DNA from: Fragilaria crotonensis
Lineage: Eukaryota > Bacillariophyta > Fragilariophyceae > Fragilariales > Fragilariaceae
Length of the DNA stretch: 31,780 nucleotides
Assembly (NCBI GenBank): GCA_022925895.1
Contig: JAKSYS010000705.1
Location: forward strand, 1-31,780
Direction: 5' to 3'
Shown: positions 1 to 8,890 of the stretch, piece by piece
How the letters are laid out: each line of letters begins with the position of its first letter
Position numbering within the stretch: the first letter of the stretch is position 1
Made by a program: the position numbers and the translations under genes
The notes under the pieces: generated by a model
Databases searched by the model: none
The model's input: only the letters and a program-made list of their open reading frames with translations
Told to the model about the DNA's origin: nothing

Positions 1-17
1 ACCCCTGAAGATATGGC

Positions 18-22
18 ATGCG
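18..22. repeat. Target-site duplication, left copy
   Basis: ATGCG lies directly before the TG end of the left LTR and recurs at 6172-6176 directly after the CA end of the right LTR. A 5-bp duplication is the usual integration footprint of Copia elements and fixes both element ends. Confidence 0.95.
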
Positions 23-194
23 TGTTGGAAAAAGACAACCGAATACGCGCGACGTCGCACCTCCGGGTGCAGAGGAACTACATGAAGGAGAAGTAAGAGG
101 TAAGAAGAGTGCTATATGTGAACGTACGTGGGCCGACGTAGTCAGAGGGCCCGTGCGTGGAAAAGAACGAAGGGCACTACTAATAAACGAAGAG

Positions 195-200
195 AATAAA
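195..200 (+). terminator. Poly(A) signal hexamer in the 5' LTR
   Basis: AATAAA lies just before the LTR hairpin; a second hexamer is at 182-187. In the 3' LTR the equivalent is at 6004-6009. This suggests that the R region, and so the transcript ends, lies close to the hairpin. The cleavage site itself cannot be seen. Confidence 0.45.
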
Positions 201-201
201 A

Positions 202-236
202 GGATTTGTTGCGAGTGCACTTTCTCGCAACAATCC
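202..236 (+). other. LTR hairpin containing the putative self-primer
   Basis: The left arm GGATTTGTTGCGAG and right arm CTCGCAACAATCC pair over about 13 bp with one bulge and an 8-nt loop. The right side, CTTTCTCGCAACAA at 220-233, is also perfectly complementary to the 14 nt directly downstream of the LTR (360-373). The same hairpin occurs in the 3' LTR, with the segment at 6031-6044. Confidence 0.75.
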
Positions 237-359
237 GTTAGTTAGGTTCGAAGTTTGATTAACTTCCGACTACTATCAACACTATCTATATCGTTCAAGA
301 AAAAACAATAACGAGTTGAAGGCTCTATCATATTGTGGACGGAGTAGCTAGTTGCAACA

Positions 360-373
360 TTGTTGCGAGAAAG
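360..373 (+). other. Putative primer-binding site (self-primed)
   Basis: TTGTTGCGAGAAAG starts at the first base after the 5' LTR, where an LTR retrotransposon keeps its primer-binding site. It is perfectly complementary over 14 nt to 220-233 of the element's own LTR. I do not recognise a tRNA 3' end (no TGG start). Self-priming by the transcript's own 5' end is known for Tf1 of fission yeast; its use here is inferred. Confidence 0.55.
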
Positions 374-441
374 GAGGTATTATTTTACTTACATCCCCAG
401 TATCTTTACTGACACATTGTTTCTCCGTCAAAACCTGCTTA

Positions 442-822
442 ATGGAAGACGAGAGTTTTGAAGAACTCATCGAGGAACTACGCGAACTGAAAATCAGAGA
501 AGCAGATCTCACTGTCAAGATCGAACGCGCCAGGCTAGCAAGAGCAGAGAGGGCCAACGCAGCGACACTGCAATCTAACGACAACCACACGCTCCCTGAC
601 GGTACGTTGTTCTTTACGAACGGTTTCAGGCAAGGCGATCGCGTCCGCATTACGAACAAAGTCCGAAAACCGGCAACGGCTGGACCAGCGTGGACAGAGG
701 CTCGGGAACGCTCAGCGGTAGTGACTAAGGTCATCCCCGACCAGGTCCACATACTCACGGACAACGGGACCAAGACTTGGCGAGCTCCGAACAACTTGAA
801 ACGCGTTTCGGGACCACACTAG
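442..822 (+). CDS. Leader ORF before gag, coiled coil plus SH3/KOW-like fold
   Basis: This 126-residue ORF starts at the first ATG after the primer-binding region and stops 2 bp before the gag ATG at 825. Residues 1-40 are acidic and heptad-like (EELIEELRELKIREADLTVK), so a coiled coil is likely. Residues about 65-122 contain GDRVRITNKVRKPA and VHILTDNGTKTWRAPNNL, the pattern of a small SH3- or KOW-like beta barrel that often binds nucleic acid or chromatin. The frame is unbroken, unlike gag and pol downstream, which suggests it is functional. A separate ORF before gag is not standard for Copia elements. The fold and role are inferred. Confidence 0.6.
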   Translation: MEDESFEELIEELRELKIREADLTVKIERARLARAERANAATLQSNDNHTLPDGTLFFTNGFRQGDRVRITNKVRKPATAGPAWTEARERSAVVTKVIPDQVHILTDNGTKTWRAPNNLKRVSGPH

Positions 823-824
823 CC

Positions 825-2317
825 ATGAGCAGCAACAGCAGCACTGGCGCCGATACCACTACCAGCGGCCTGACGACCGAGACCGGTCGTGGCAACTCCA
901 CCAGCCGTACGGCGGGGCGAGGAAGAGGACGTGGTCGCGGAGGAAGCGGACGTGGCCATGGACGCTCCACCGTTTCCAGACCCAGGAGCACCGGGTTCAA
1001 AGGCACAACACCCGAGATGAACGGGAACGTTTTTGAGTGCTATGACGAACAGACAGACCGCAGGCAGTACATGAAGACCCTTGAAGCGTTGGAAGGATAT
1101 GCTAAGAAGACTCTCATGCAGAAGACTTGTCGCCCCTGTTTGCAACCGAGATGAGACTACCGACACTGGAGAAGCCAGCAAGACCAGGTGCAGACGCCGA
1201 CGAGACAGACATTGCGATTTGGAATGAGGACATTCGCGACTACGCGAAGAGAAAGCGTCCTCCGAGGAAACCTCGCCGCACTCCACGCTGTGATTTGGGG
1301 ACAGTGCAGTGAGTCCATGAAGGCAAAAGTGAAGTCCCTCGACGGCTACGCCCAAAGCACTGCCAACGATGACTGCGAATGGCTTCTTAACAATATCAAG
1401 GCTGTAACCATGCAGTTTGACGCCAAACACAACGGATACATATCCATGCTCGACGCCACGGCGAGTTTTCTCAACTGCAGGCAGCAGCAGGGACAAAGCG
1501 CTGACAGTTACCTTGAAGCTTTGAAGAGCCGCAGTGACACCATCGAGTACCACGGAGGTACACTTGTACTCAACCCGAAGTTGGCCCCAGAGACAAAGAA
1601 GACGGTTCCAGGTACACCGAGGAAGAGCGTATGAAGATCGCACGCGACTGCACTTTGCAGCTGCCCTCATTCGTGGCTCCGACCCGACCAGATATGGAAC
1701 CCTGGTTGCCGACCTCTCGAACCAGTACAGCAAAGGGAAGGATGAGTACCCGCGGGACCTCGCATCGGCATACAGCTTGCTCGTAAATTACCGCACTCCA
1801 ACGAACGCGGCCCGCGGTAGGACCCACAACAATGGAAGCACAAGCGAGACGACCACAAACGCTGGTGTTCCCAGGCTACCCCGGCGGCTCGGAGGGCAGC
1901 GCCATGACCTTCGCGCAACGCACCACTACTGTCACCCCAGGAACAAACGGGATCACGCACGACGGCGTCACCTGCTACCGATGCAACGAAACAGGACATT
2001 ATGCTTCCGACTGCCCCACCGACACCAACTCCACCGCGTCTGCCGGCACTACGCTCGTTCAGTACGGTTTCACGCTTGCTCAGGGCGTGTCAGGAATTGA
2101 CCCCTCGTGGATTTTGCTGGACTCACAGTCCACAATCTCTGTATTTCGCAACGCCGACATGTTAACGAACATCAGGCCAAGCGAACACGTTCTTCGCGCC
2201 GTTACAAACGGCGGCCACCAAGACTCGACCCTCGTGGGCGATTTCCCTAACCTCGGCAAGGTTTGGTTTAACCCTCAGTCCATCGCAAACATTCTCTCCT
2301 CGCGGAAGTTCGCAAGG
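825..2317 (+). pseudogene. gag: gag and protease region, frame-broken
   Basis: The reading starts at ATG 825. An N-terminal Ser/Thr- and Arg/Gly-rich tail (GRGRGRGGSGRG) is followed by a capsid-like helical part (QQQGQSADSYLEALKSR), then a CCHC zinc knuckle at 1973-2014 (CYRCNETGHYASDC), then a retropepsin-like site at about 2108-2146 (WILLDSQSTISVF). Frame changes are needed near 1110-1140, 1255-1310, 1600-1635, 1830-1855 and 2310, so no continuous polyprotein is encoded as written. Each piece keeps recognisable family sequence up to its break, which is more like recent single-base indels than long decay. The protease triad reads DSQ where most Copia elements have DSG or DTG. Confidence 0.85.
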
Positions 2318-3560
2318 TTTGTCGCGTCATGATGGACACCGCCACGGAACCTGCCATGATCGTTCACCGCCTCGACGGATCTGCGATGAAATTCCTCGAA
2401 CATGTATGTGGTTTGTATGTTTATGTTTCCCTTCTAATGCTAGTAGCCACTGCGTTACAGCCTATAACATGGTGACCACCGTCGCCAATCAGAAGAAGCT
2501 TTTTAGCCGACGCGATGTCGCGAATGCCGATGCGGCACGTGCCCTGTACCGCATGATCGGGCGACCCAGTGAAGCAGTTTTCCAACGCATCCTTGCCGGA
2601 GGTTTTATTCGCAACTGTCCCGTCACGCCATTGGATGCGAAACGCGCCCTTGTCATTTATGGCCCTGACATTGCCACCCTCAAAGGAAAACCACGCGTGC
2701 CGGCGCCGCCACGCACACACCCGCGCTCGAATCTGTTCCATTGCCCCCTCCGGTGCTCGACCACCACCGCGACGTCATCCTCTGCGTTGATTTTTCTTCG
2801 TCCAAGGCCACGCCTTTTTTCACACCATCTCGCGCAACATCCAGTTTCGCACCGTCAGCTCCGTGCCCGACCGCACCCACTCTACAATGGTGAAGGAGGT
2901 TCAGGCCGTTCTTCGCCTCTACGCCGCCCGTGGTTTCAACGTGTGCGCCCTACACGTCGACCACGAGTTTGCCTGCATTCGCGACGCCGTCGCCCGATCC
3001 ACCTTGACGTCGTCGCCCCCGACAGTCACGTTGGCGAAATTGAGCGTTCCGTCCGCACCGTCAAGGAGCGCCTCCGCTCCACCGTACACGGCCTCCCTTT
3101 TAAACGCTTGCCCAAGCTCATGGTCGTCCACATGGTAGCCGACGCTGTTCGTTGCCTTAACATGTTCCCCGCCGACAACGGTGTCTCCCCTTTTCTCAGC
3201 CCTCTTTCCATCGTGACCGGCGTCCCGCCGCCTGACTATGCGTGCCTTCGTCTCGAGTTTGGCACCTATGTCCAACTCTTCCAGGACCATTCCCCGTCCA
3301 ACACCATTGCTGCACGCACCCTCGGCGCCATTGCCCTCACCCCAACTGGCAACGCGCACGGCGACTACCACTTCTTGTTGCTCGCGTCCGGCTGTCGCGT
3401 CTCCCGGCACCGCTGGACTGCTCTCCCGATGACCGACATCGCCATCGCTCGCGTCGAGGCCCTCGCTCTTCACGAGAAACAGCCCCTCATTCAGGAAGAT
3501 GGTCTCGTCGTTGAATGGCGCCCAAACCAGCCCGTTGACCTTGACGAATATGACCGCGAC
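2318..3560 (+). pseudogene. pol: pol: pre-integrase and integrase, frame-broken
   Basis: This part inserts the cDNA into the host genome. The pre-integrase zone includes ADAARALYRMIGRPSE and YGPDIATLKGK at about 2525-2700. The three catalytic acids of a DDE integrase can be placed: the first in CVDF near 2790, the second in HVDHEF near 2960, and the Glu in VGEIERSVRTVKER near 3030-3080. They sit in different frames: breaks occur near 2310, 2430-2445, 2700-2800 (a T-run one base short near 2791-2795) and 2990. The downstream stretch to about 3500 (MVADAVRCLNMFPADNGVSP) matches the integrase C-terminal part of Copia elements. Confidence 0.85.
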
Positions 3561-4064
3561 TACGTTCCCCCCCTCCGCGCCGATGTCGATGACCCCCTCC
3601 TCGCCGCCGATTACCCCCCCATTGACCCGACCGAGTTGGCCGACCTTCGCGCCGATGCTGCTCCTCCCGACGATGCCCCTTTTCCCGCCGTCGCGCTCGA
3701 GGACCAAGGAGCGCACATAACACAGCCCGACGCGAATCCCCACATTGACGAACCCACCGAGAACAATGGGACTGATTCATCTGTATTCTACGAGGAAGAC
3801 GAGGAAGACGCCGACGAATACACCTACGATGACGTCACAGGCGACTACACAGCACAAGAAGACGACGGAGACTACGAGCAGGACTACGACGTACCACATG
3901 CCGACGCAGACACAGATTTTAATGATGCTACACTACTGGGAGACGACGATGAAGCACCCGACGGGCTCCTGCTCCAAGATGATACAAACGCTGAAGAACA
4001 AGGAGCGAACACGACCACCGGTACGAACAACCAAGGAGCGTCTTTACAAGCCAGGTACAACCTT
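3540..4064 (+). other. Acidic disordered linker between integrase and RT
   Basis: About 170 codons continuous with the integrase frame are dominated by Asp and Glu (for example EEDEEDADEYTYDDVTGDY). They end at the basic motif ARYNLRNRIDTTARR, which in Copia elements lies just before RT. The segment is probably intrinsically disordered; no domain is recognisable. Confidence 0.7.
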
Positions 4065-4521
4065 CGGAACCGGATTGACACGACCGCCAGGCGATTCAGG
4101 AATGCCATGGACGAACCATTCAACAATAAGTCGTACTTCCCGCCAACCCAGCTTTTACAGGCTGGCGGTGACATTTTCCGCTACATCATGGATATGTGCG
4201 CGACTGACCCTGCGTTTGCCTACACCATGACGCAGATGTCTGCTAATGCTGGGATCAAAAAGCACGGAAGAAAGGCGATGGAGGCTTTAATGGCCAAATT
4301 CGCTCAACTCGAAGACCTAACCGCTTACGAGCCGCTTGACCCCACGAAGCTGACCAGGGCCCAAAAGAAATCGGCCCTCAGAGCCATAAACCTCATCAAG
4401 GAGAAACGGTGCGGAAAGCTAAAAGGACGAACTGTCGCAGATGGACGAGCACAGAGAACTTTGTACGATAAGTCTGAAACTGCATCCCCAACTGTGGGTA
4501 CGGACTCGCTCATGATATCGA

Positions 4522-6057
4522 TTGGACATCGCCGGTGCCTATCTTAAAGCGTACATGAAGGACTTCGTTATCATGAAGTTCACGGGTGCATCCGTTGACA
4601 TACTGTGCGAAATGAACCCCAAGTACACCGCCTTCGTGACTGTCGAGAACGGCGCGAAAGTCATATACGTTCGTCTGATCAAAGCCCTTTACGGGTGCGT
4701 CCAGTCGGCTCTACTGTGGTATGAAATGTTTCACTCCTACCTCGAGGAAATCGGTTTCGTACTCAACCCGTATGACCCGTGCGTTGCAAACAAGGTCATA
4801 AACGGTAAGCAATGCACGGTTGCGTGGTATGTCGACGACATGAAAATTTCGCACGTCGACCCAAACGTTGTTACCCAAGTTATCGAACAGATTGAGGATC
4901 GGTTCGGGAAGATGACCGTCACCAGAGGCAAAGAGCACACGTTCCTCGGGATGAAGATTCTGTACAAGGAGAATGGAACCGCAGAGATCACCATGCGGGA
5001 CTATTTGGAAGAAGCCATCGTGGACTCCGGATTGGAAATATCCAGAACCGCAGCAACACCAGCCAGAAGGGACCTATTCGAAACCGACGCCATCGCACCA
5101 CCCCTTGCGAAGAGGGAAGCCGAGATTTTTCACAGCGTGACAGCCAAGCTCCTGTATGTGTCCATACGCGCACGCATGGATATACTCCTACCCGTCATTT
5201 TCTTGTGCACACGAGTTTCCAAATGCACCGTACAGGATCAAGCGAAACTGAAACGAGTTTTGGAGTACTTAAAGGGTACTTTACACTATAAGTATACGAT
5301 CGGTTCGGACGACATGGGAAAAATCAGAACATGGGTGGACGCATCATACGCAGTTCACCCCGATATGAAGAGCCACACCGGCGGCTTACTGTCTTTCGGT
5401 ACTGGTGGCCTCGTGTGTAAGTCAGCCAAACAGAAATTGAACACCAAGAGTTCCACCGAGGCCGAGCTAGTCGGAGCTAGCGATTACCTCCCAAACTTAA
5501 TGTGGGTACAGAACTTCCTGAAAGGACAAGGATACGAAGTGAAGGAGAGCACGCTGCAACAGGACAACGAAAGCGCCATCAAGTTGGAGAAGAACGGGCG
5601 GATGTCGGCTGGGCAAAAGTCCAGGCACATCGACATCAGATATTTTTGGATTAAGGATCGAGTGCAGTCGAACGGCGTAACCATCCAACACTGCCCCACT
5701 CTCGAGATGCTAGCGGATTTTTTTACCAAGCCTTTGCAGGGCAATTTGTTTCGTCGTTTCCGAGATGTCATTCTAGGATACAGCCACATCGACACCCTCC
5801 GGCGCGACCCCGCCGTACCGGTCGAGGAGCGTGTTGGAAAAAGACAACCGAATACGCGCGACGTCGCACCTCCGGGTGCAGAGGAACTACATGAAGGAGA
5901 AGTAAGAGGTAAGAAGAGTGCTATATGTGAACGTACGTGGGCCGACGTAGTCAGAGGGCCCGTGCGTGGAAAAGAACGAAGGGCACTACTAATAAACGAA
6001 GAGAATAAAAAAGGATTTGTTGCGAGTGCACTTTCTCGCAACAATCCCGTTAGTTAG
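4522..6057 (+). CDS. pol: pol: reverse transcriptase and RNase H, reading into the 3' LTR
   Basis: This open stretch copies element RNA into DNA. It begins with DIAGAYLKA, part of the RT fingers; the codon at 4522 is TTG, so this is the start of an open stretch and not a real initiation site. The catalytic motif YVDD is at 4828-4839. RNase H follows at about 5335-5760 with VDASYA, KSSTEAELVGASDY, QDNESAI and SRHIDIRYFWI, and ends near FFTKPLQGNLF. The frame then crosses into the 3' LTR at 5832 and adds 74 residues before stopping at 6055-6057. About 15 residues expected between DSLMIS and DIAGAYL are missing, and the frame changes there. Confidence 0.92.
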   Translation: MDIAGAYLKAYMKDFVIMKFTGASVDILCEMNPKYTAFVTVENGAKVIYVRLIKALYGCVQSALLWYEMFHSYLEEIGFVLNPYDPCVANKVINGKQCTVAWYVDDMKISHVDPNVVTQVIEQIEDRFGKMTVTRGKEHTFLGMKILYKENGTAEITMRDYLEEAIVDSGLEISRTAATPARRDLFETDAIAPPLAKREAEIFHSVTAKLLYVSIRARMDILLPVIFLCTRVSKCTVQDQAKLKRVLEYLKGTLHYKYTIGSDDMGKIRTWVDASYAVHPDMKSHTGGLLSFGTGGLVCKSAKQKLNTKSSTEAELVGASDYLPNLMWVQNFLKGQGYEVKESTLQQDNESAIKLEKNGRMSAGQKSRHIDIRYFWIKDRVQSNGVTIQHCPTLEMLADFFTKPLQGNLFRRFRDVILGYSHIDTLRRDPAVPVEERVGKRQPNTRDVAPPGAEELHEGEVRGKKSAICERTWADVVRGPVRGKERRALLINEENKKGFVASALSRNNPVS

Positions 6058-6171
6058 GTTCGAAGTTTGATTAACTTCCGACTACTATCAACACTATCTA
6101 TATCGTTCAAGAAAAAACAATAACGAGTTGAAGGCTCTATCATATTGTGGACGGAGTAGCTAGTTGCAACA
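5832..6171 (+). repeat. 3' long terminal repeat
   Basis: The 340-bp direct copy of 23-359 has two extra A after AATAAA and one extra C after the hairpin. It contains the poly(A) hexamer at 6004-6009, the hairpin with CTTTCTCGCAACAA at 6031-6044, and the last 74 pol codons. Confidence 0.95.
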
Positions 6172-6176
6172 ATGCG
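6172..6176. repeat. Target-site duplication, right copy
   Basis: ATGCG directly after the CA end of the 3' LTR matches 18-22. Confidence 0.95.
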
Positions 6177-6366
6177 GCATGCACCATGCACAGCACGGAG
6201 TATGATGGAAATGTTCCAATGAAAAGATCTGTTTTCGTTGTTCACAATCTCTTGTCACACAAACCAACATGTGCCGCGGCTGGAAGCCAGCAAGCTATAC
6301 AGTTCAATCTATTCATGCGGCCGCTCAAGATCCTTCCTCTTGCAGCGCTGCACTCTGTCTTTGGGC

Positions 6367-7298
6367 ATGGCTTTCGATTCCGAGCTGGTGTTGATTGGGC
6401 GCGTGCGTGCGTTCTTTGCAAGAGGTCTGCAATGAGCGCAAGGGTCTATTTTGAATTCAATCTTCTTTGAAGTACCAAGACAATCCTCCATCGCCCCAGC
6501 AATGGGCATCCAAACCGTCTCATGCAAACGCTATGTTGTGAGTCTCTTTTGTGCTGTTGAATTTGTCAACGGAACCTGGTATGAGTTGCAACCTCACTTC
6601 TTTCTTCTTCTAGGTTCAGGACACCGTCATGTCACCCATGGCCGAAGGATGGCGAGCTCAATCGTTTCGGCGTTGCCTTCTCAAATTGAATTTGTTCAAT
6701 TGCTTGGCTCTTGAAATCCATATGGAATCGAGGCGCGTGTTCTTTCTAAACATGGTGTATGCAAGAGTACGACGTAATGATGTGGTGACTTGAATTCATC
6801 CCTTCGGTGACTCATCTCGTATGAACTCCTCATGTGGTTGTGACCGCCTATAGACGCCACCAACATGTTCACTGACACTGAAAATGATGAAAACATGGTC
6901 GCGCAGAACGATCGCACGAAACAAGATGCCGTTGTGGATGATAAGAATGTCTAGGGCTGCAATCCCATCGTATGGAAAATGATCAGCAAGAGCACGACTT
7001 GTTCGCTATAAAGTTTGATCTCACCCCGGACAGGCGGCAGGAGATGTGTGTGGGATCCGAGCTGTGCAACACATTACTAATGGGCCTGACTTGGCTTGGT
7101 CCGATCCGGTATGCATGCATTTGATTCCTTCTTCGGTCAAGCCATGTTTCCATCCAGAGCATCGATCGAGTCAATGAAACGTTCATGACAAACCTTGGTG
7201 AAAGCAGTAGTGATCCTTCCAGGAGCCAATGGCAGCTGGAAGCCGTTGGCTTCTGGACATTATCCTACGAATACGTAGTCGATCCAAACATTGAATAG
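6367..7298 (+). CDS. Candidate small multi-exon gene, unknown function
   Basis: No long ORF is present, but spliced reading gives plausible protein. ATG 6367 opens MAFDSELVLIGRVRAFFAR. Intron 6425-6499 (75 bp, GT...CCCCAG) joins in phase to MGIQTVSCKRYV. Intron 6538-6613 (76 bp, GTGAGT...TTCTAG) joins in phase to VQDTVMSPMAEGWRAQ. A possible third intron (about 6755-6853) leads to an exon with NMFTDTENDENMVAQNDR, but phase is lost there and again near 6950. A last pair of exons, 6972-7108 (MENDQQEHDLFAIKFDLT) and 7160-7298 (stop at 7296), joins in phase across a 51-bp GT-AG intron. The protein is hydrophilic and matches no family I know. It would be convergent with the LRR gene. Whether it is one gene or two is unclear. 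Confidence 0.35.
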
Positions 7299-7594
7299 TT
7301 ATCGTTCACTTTGAAAGTACGAAACCCTTGAACAAGAAACATCCAGGTAACTCGGGCCCTGAAAAGCCTGTTGTAGGCAATCCGGTCCGACACACAGGGT
7401 ATAGCACTATACTCATCACACGTCACACAATTTCCTAAGTAACATCGAGCACACAAGCCCACATAAAACAAATCGAATGATCAATCCAATTCGCCGTTCC
7501 ATTTCCGATCTCAAGCTCGACCCGTCGCCAGTGCCTCGCCTTTCGCCGTCATCTGGTATTCGTCCCTTTTATTTCCACGCATGCGTTCATTCCT
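7299..7594. other. Intergenic gap, nothing recognised
   Basis: This short region lies between the end of the candidate plus-strand gene and the stop of the minus-strand LRR gene. I see no ORF, repeat or RNA gene in it. Confidence 0.5.
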
Positions 7595-7689
7595 TTATCC
7601 ACAATAATTGCCAGCTTCAGCATCCGAGCAGCAGTCTGAATTACACGTAATTTCACCACAGTCGATCGTTATAGTAGAAGCGTGCGAGC

Positions 7690-8890
7690 AGAGGGATGAT
7701 GGAATTATCCCCTTCAACTGATTGTTATTGATTTTCACAATCGACAATTTGGTCAAGAGTCCAAGCTCACTAGGAATTGTGGACGTCAACGAATTGTTGA
7801 ACAAATACAATTCCATCAATTGTGTCATGAGTCCGATCTCACTTGGAATTGTGGAAGACAACGAATCGATGTACAAGGACAATTTCTGCAATCCTGTCAA
7901 CAGTCCGATCTCACTAGGGATTGTGGAAGTCAATGAATTGTTGAACAAATCCAATTGATACAACTGTGTCAAGAGTCCGTGCCATCTCGCTTGGAATTGT
8001 GGAAGTTAACGCATTCTAGTCGATATGTAAAACCCATAACTGTGTCAACAGTCCAATCTCAGTTGGAATCTTAGAGTTCAACAAATTGCCGGACAAAGCC
8101 AAAGATGTCAACTGAATCAAGAGTCCAATCTCACTCGGAACTGTGGACTTCAACTGATTGTAAGGGAATGCCAGATGCTGTAACTTAGTCAAGAGCGCAA
8201 TCTCACAAGGAATTGTGGAAGTCAGAATATTGGAAAAGAAATCCAAAGATATCAACTGAGTCAAGAGCGCGATCTCTTTAGGGATTGTCCCCTTCAACTC
8301 ATTGCCTCCGAGATCCAAATCCTGTAACTGCGTCAAGAGTCCGATCTCACTTGGAATTGTGGAAGTCAATCTATTGGCAAAGATATTCAAAAACTGTAAC
8401 TGAGTCAAGAGCGCGATCTCGCTTGGGATTGTTGAAGTCAACGCATTGACCCAGAAATCCAAAGATACCAACTGAGTCAAAAGCATGATCCCACGTGGAA
8501 TTGTGGACTCCAACCGATTGGCAGAGACATCGAAAGAAGTCAACTTAGTCAAGAGCGCAATCTGGCTTGGAATTGCGGAAGTCAACGTATTGGAGGATGA
8601 TTCAAAATGGGTCAACTGAATCAAGAGTCCGATCTCGGTGGGAATTGTGGCAGTCAAATCATTCAAGGAGAAAGACAACTGCGTCAACTGTGTCAAAAGA
8701 CCAATCTCACTTGGAATTGTGGACACCAATGAATTGTACGTGAATCCCAAAACCTGCAACTGTGTCAAGAGCCCGATCTCAGTTGGTATCGTGGAATTCA
8801 GTTGGTATCGTGGAATTCAACTTATTGTCCCAGAAGTGCAAAACCTTCAACTGTGTTAAGAGTCCAATCTCACTTGGAATAGTGTAACCA
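7690..8890 (-). repeat. 72-bp LRR-encoding tandem repeat array
   Basis: About 15 units of about 72 bp share near-identical DNA around CACTTGGAATTGTGGA and the AAGAGTCCGATCTC segment. Similarity at the DNA level, including silent sites, suggests recent repeat expansion or gene conversion within the array. Confidence 0.8.
8781..8818. repeat. Exact 19-bp tandem duplication in the LRR gene
   Basis: AGTTGGTATCGTGGAATTC at 8781-8799 is repeated exactly at 8800-8818. Nineteen is not a multiple of three, so it breaks the LRR frame and creates a stop just downstream on the minus strand. Confidence 0.95.

Larger units (their letters stand above)
23..359 (+). repeat. 5' long terminal repeat
   Basis: The 337-bp LTR begins TGTTGG and ends CAACA, a short terminal inverted repeat (TGTTG/CAACA). 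It contains two AATAAA hexamers (182-187, 195-200) and a strong hairpin at 202-236. It is identical to the 3' LTR apart from three missing bases, all in homopolymers. An open frame inside it (29-245) is the copy of the tail that pol reads in the 3' LTR. Confidence 0.95.
23..6171 (+). mobile_element. Copia-type LTR retrotransposon (diatom CoDi-like)
   Basis: The element is 6149 bp, bounded by two direct LTRs with TG...CA ends and a 5-bp target duplication. Its order is small leader ORF, gag with a CCHC knuckle, protease, integrase, RT (YVDD) and RNase H. Integrase before RT is the Copia order. The LTRs differ only in homopolymer lengths (A4 versus A6, CC versus CCC), so insertion was recent. 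The internal coding region is nevertheless split by about eight frame changes and lacks a piece at the integrase/RT linker. It is therefore either a defective copy mobilised in trans or an intact copy carrying sequence errors. The CoDi affiliation is an inference from motif style. Confidence 0.95.

Noticed and set aside
360-377. Ordinary tRNA primer-binding site
   Set aside because: The site does not begin with TGG and I recognise no tRNA end. The match to the element's own LTR is longer and exact. A genome tRNA search would be decisive.
819-1733. Minus-strand 304-codon open frame
   Set aside because: It lies opposite gag and has no domain; low-complexity stretches mirror the gag Arg/Gly region.
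2919-3743. Minus-strand 274-codon open frame
   Set aside because: It is antisense to integrase and the acidic linker, with Gly/Val-rich composition expected from the opposite strand of GC-rich coding DNA.
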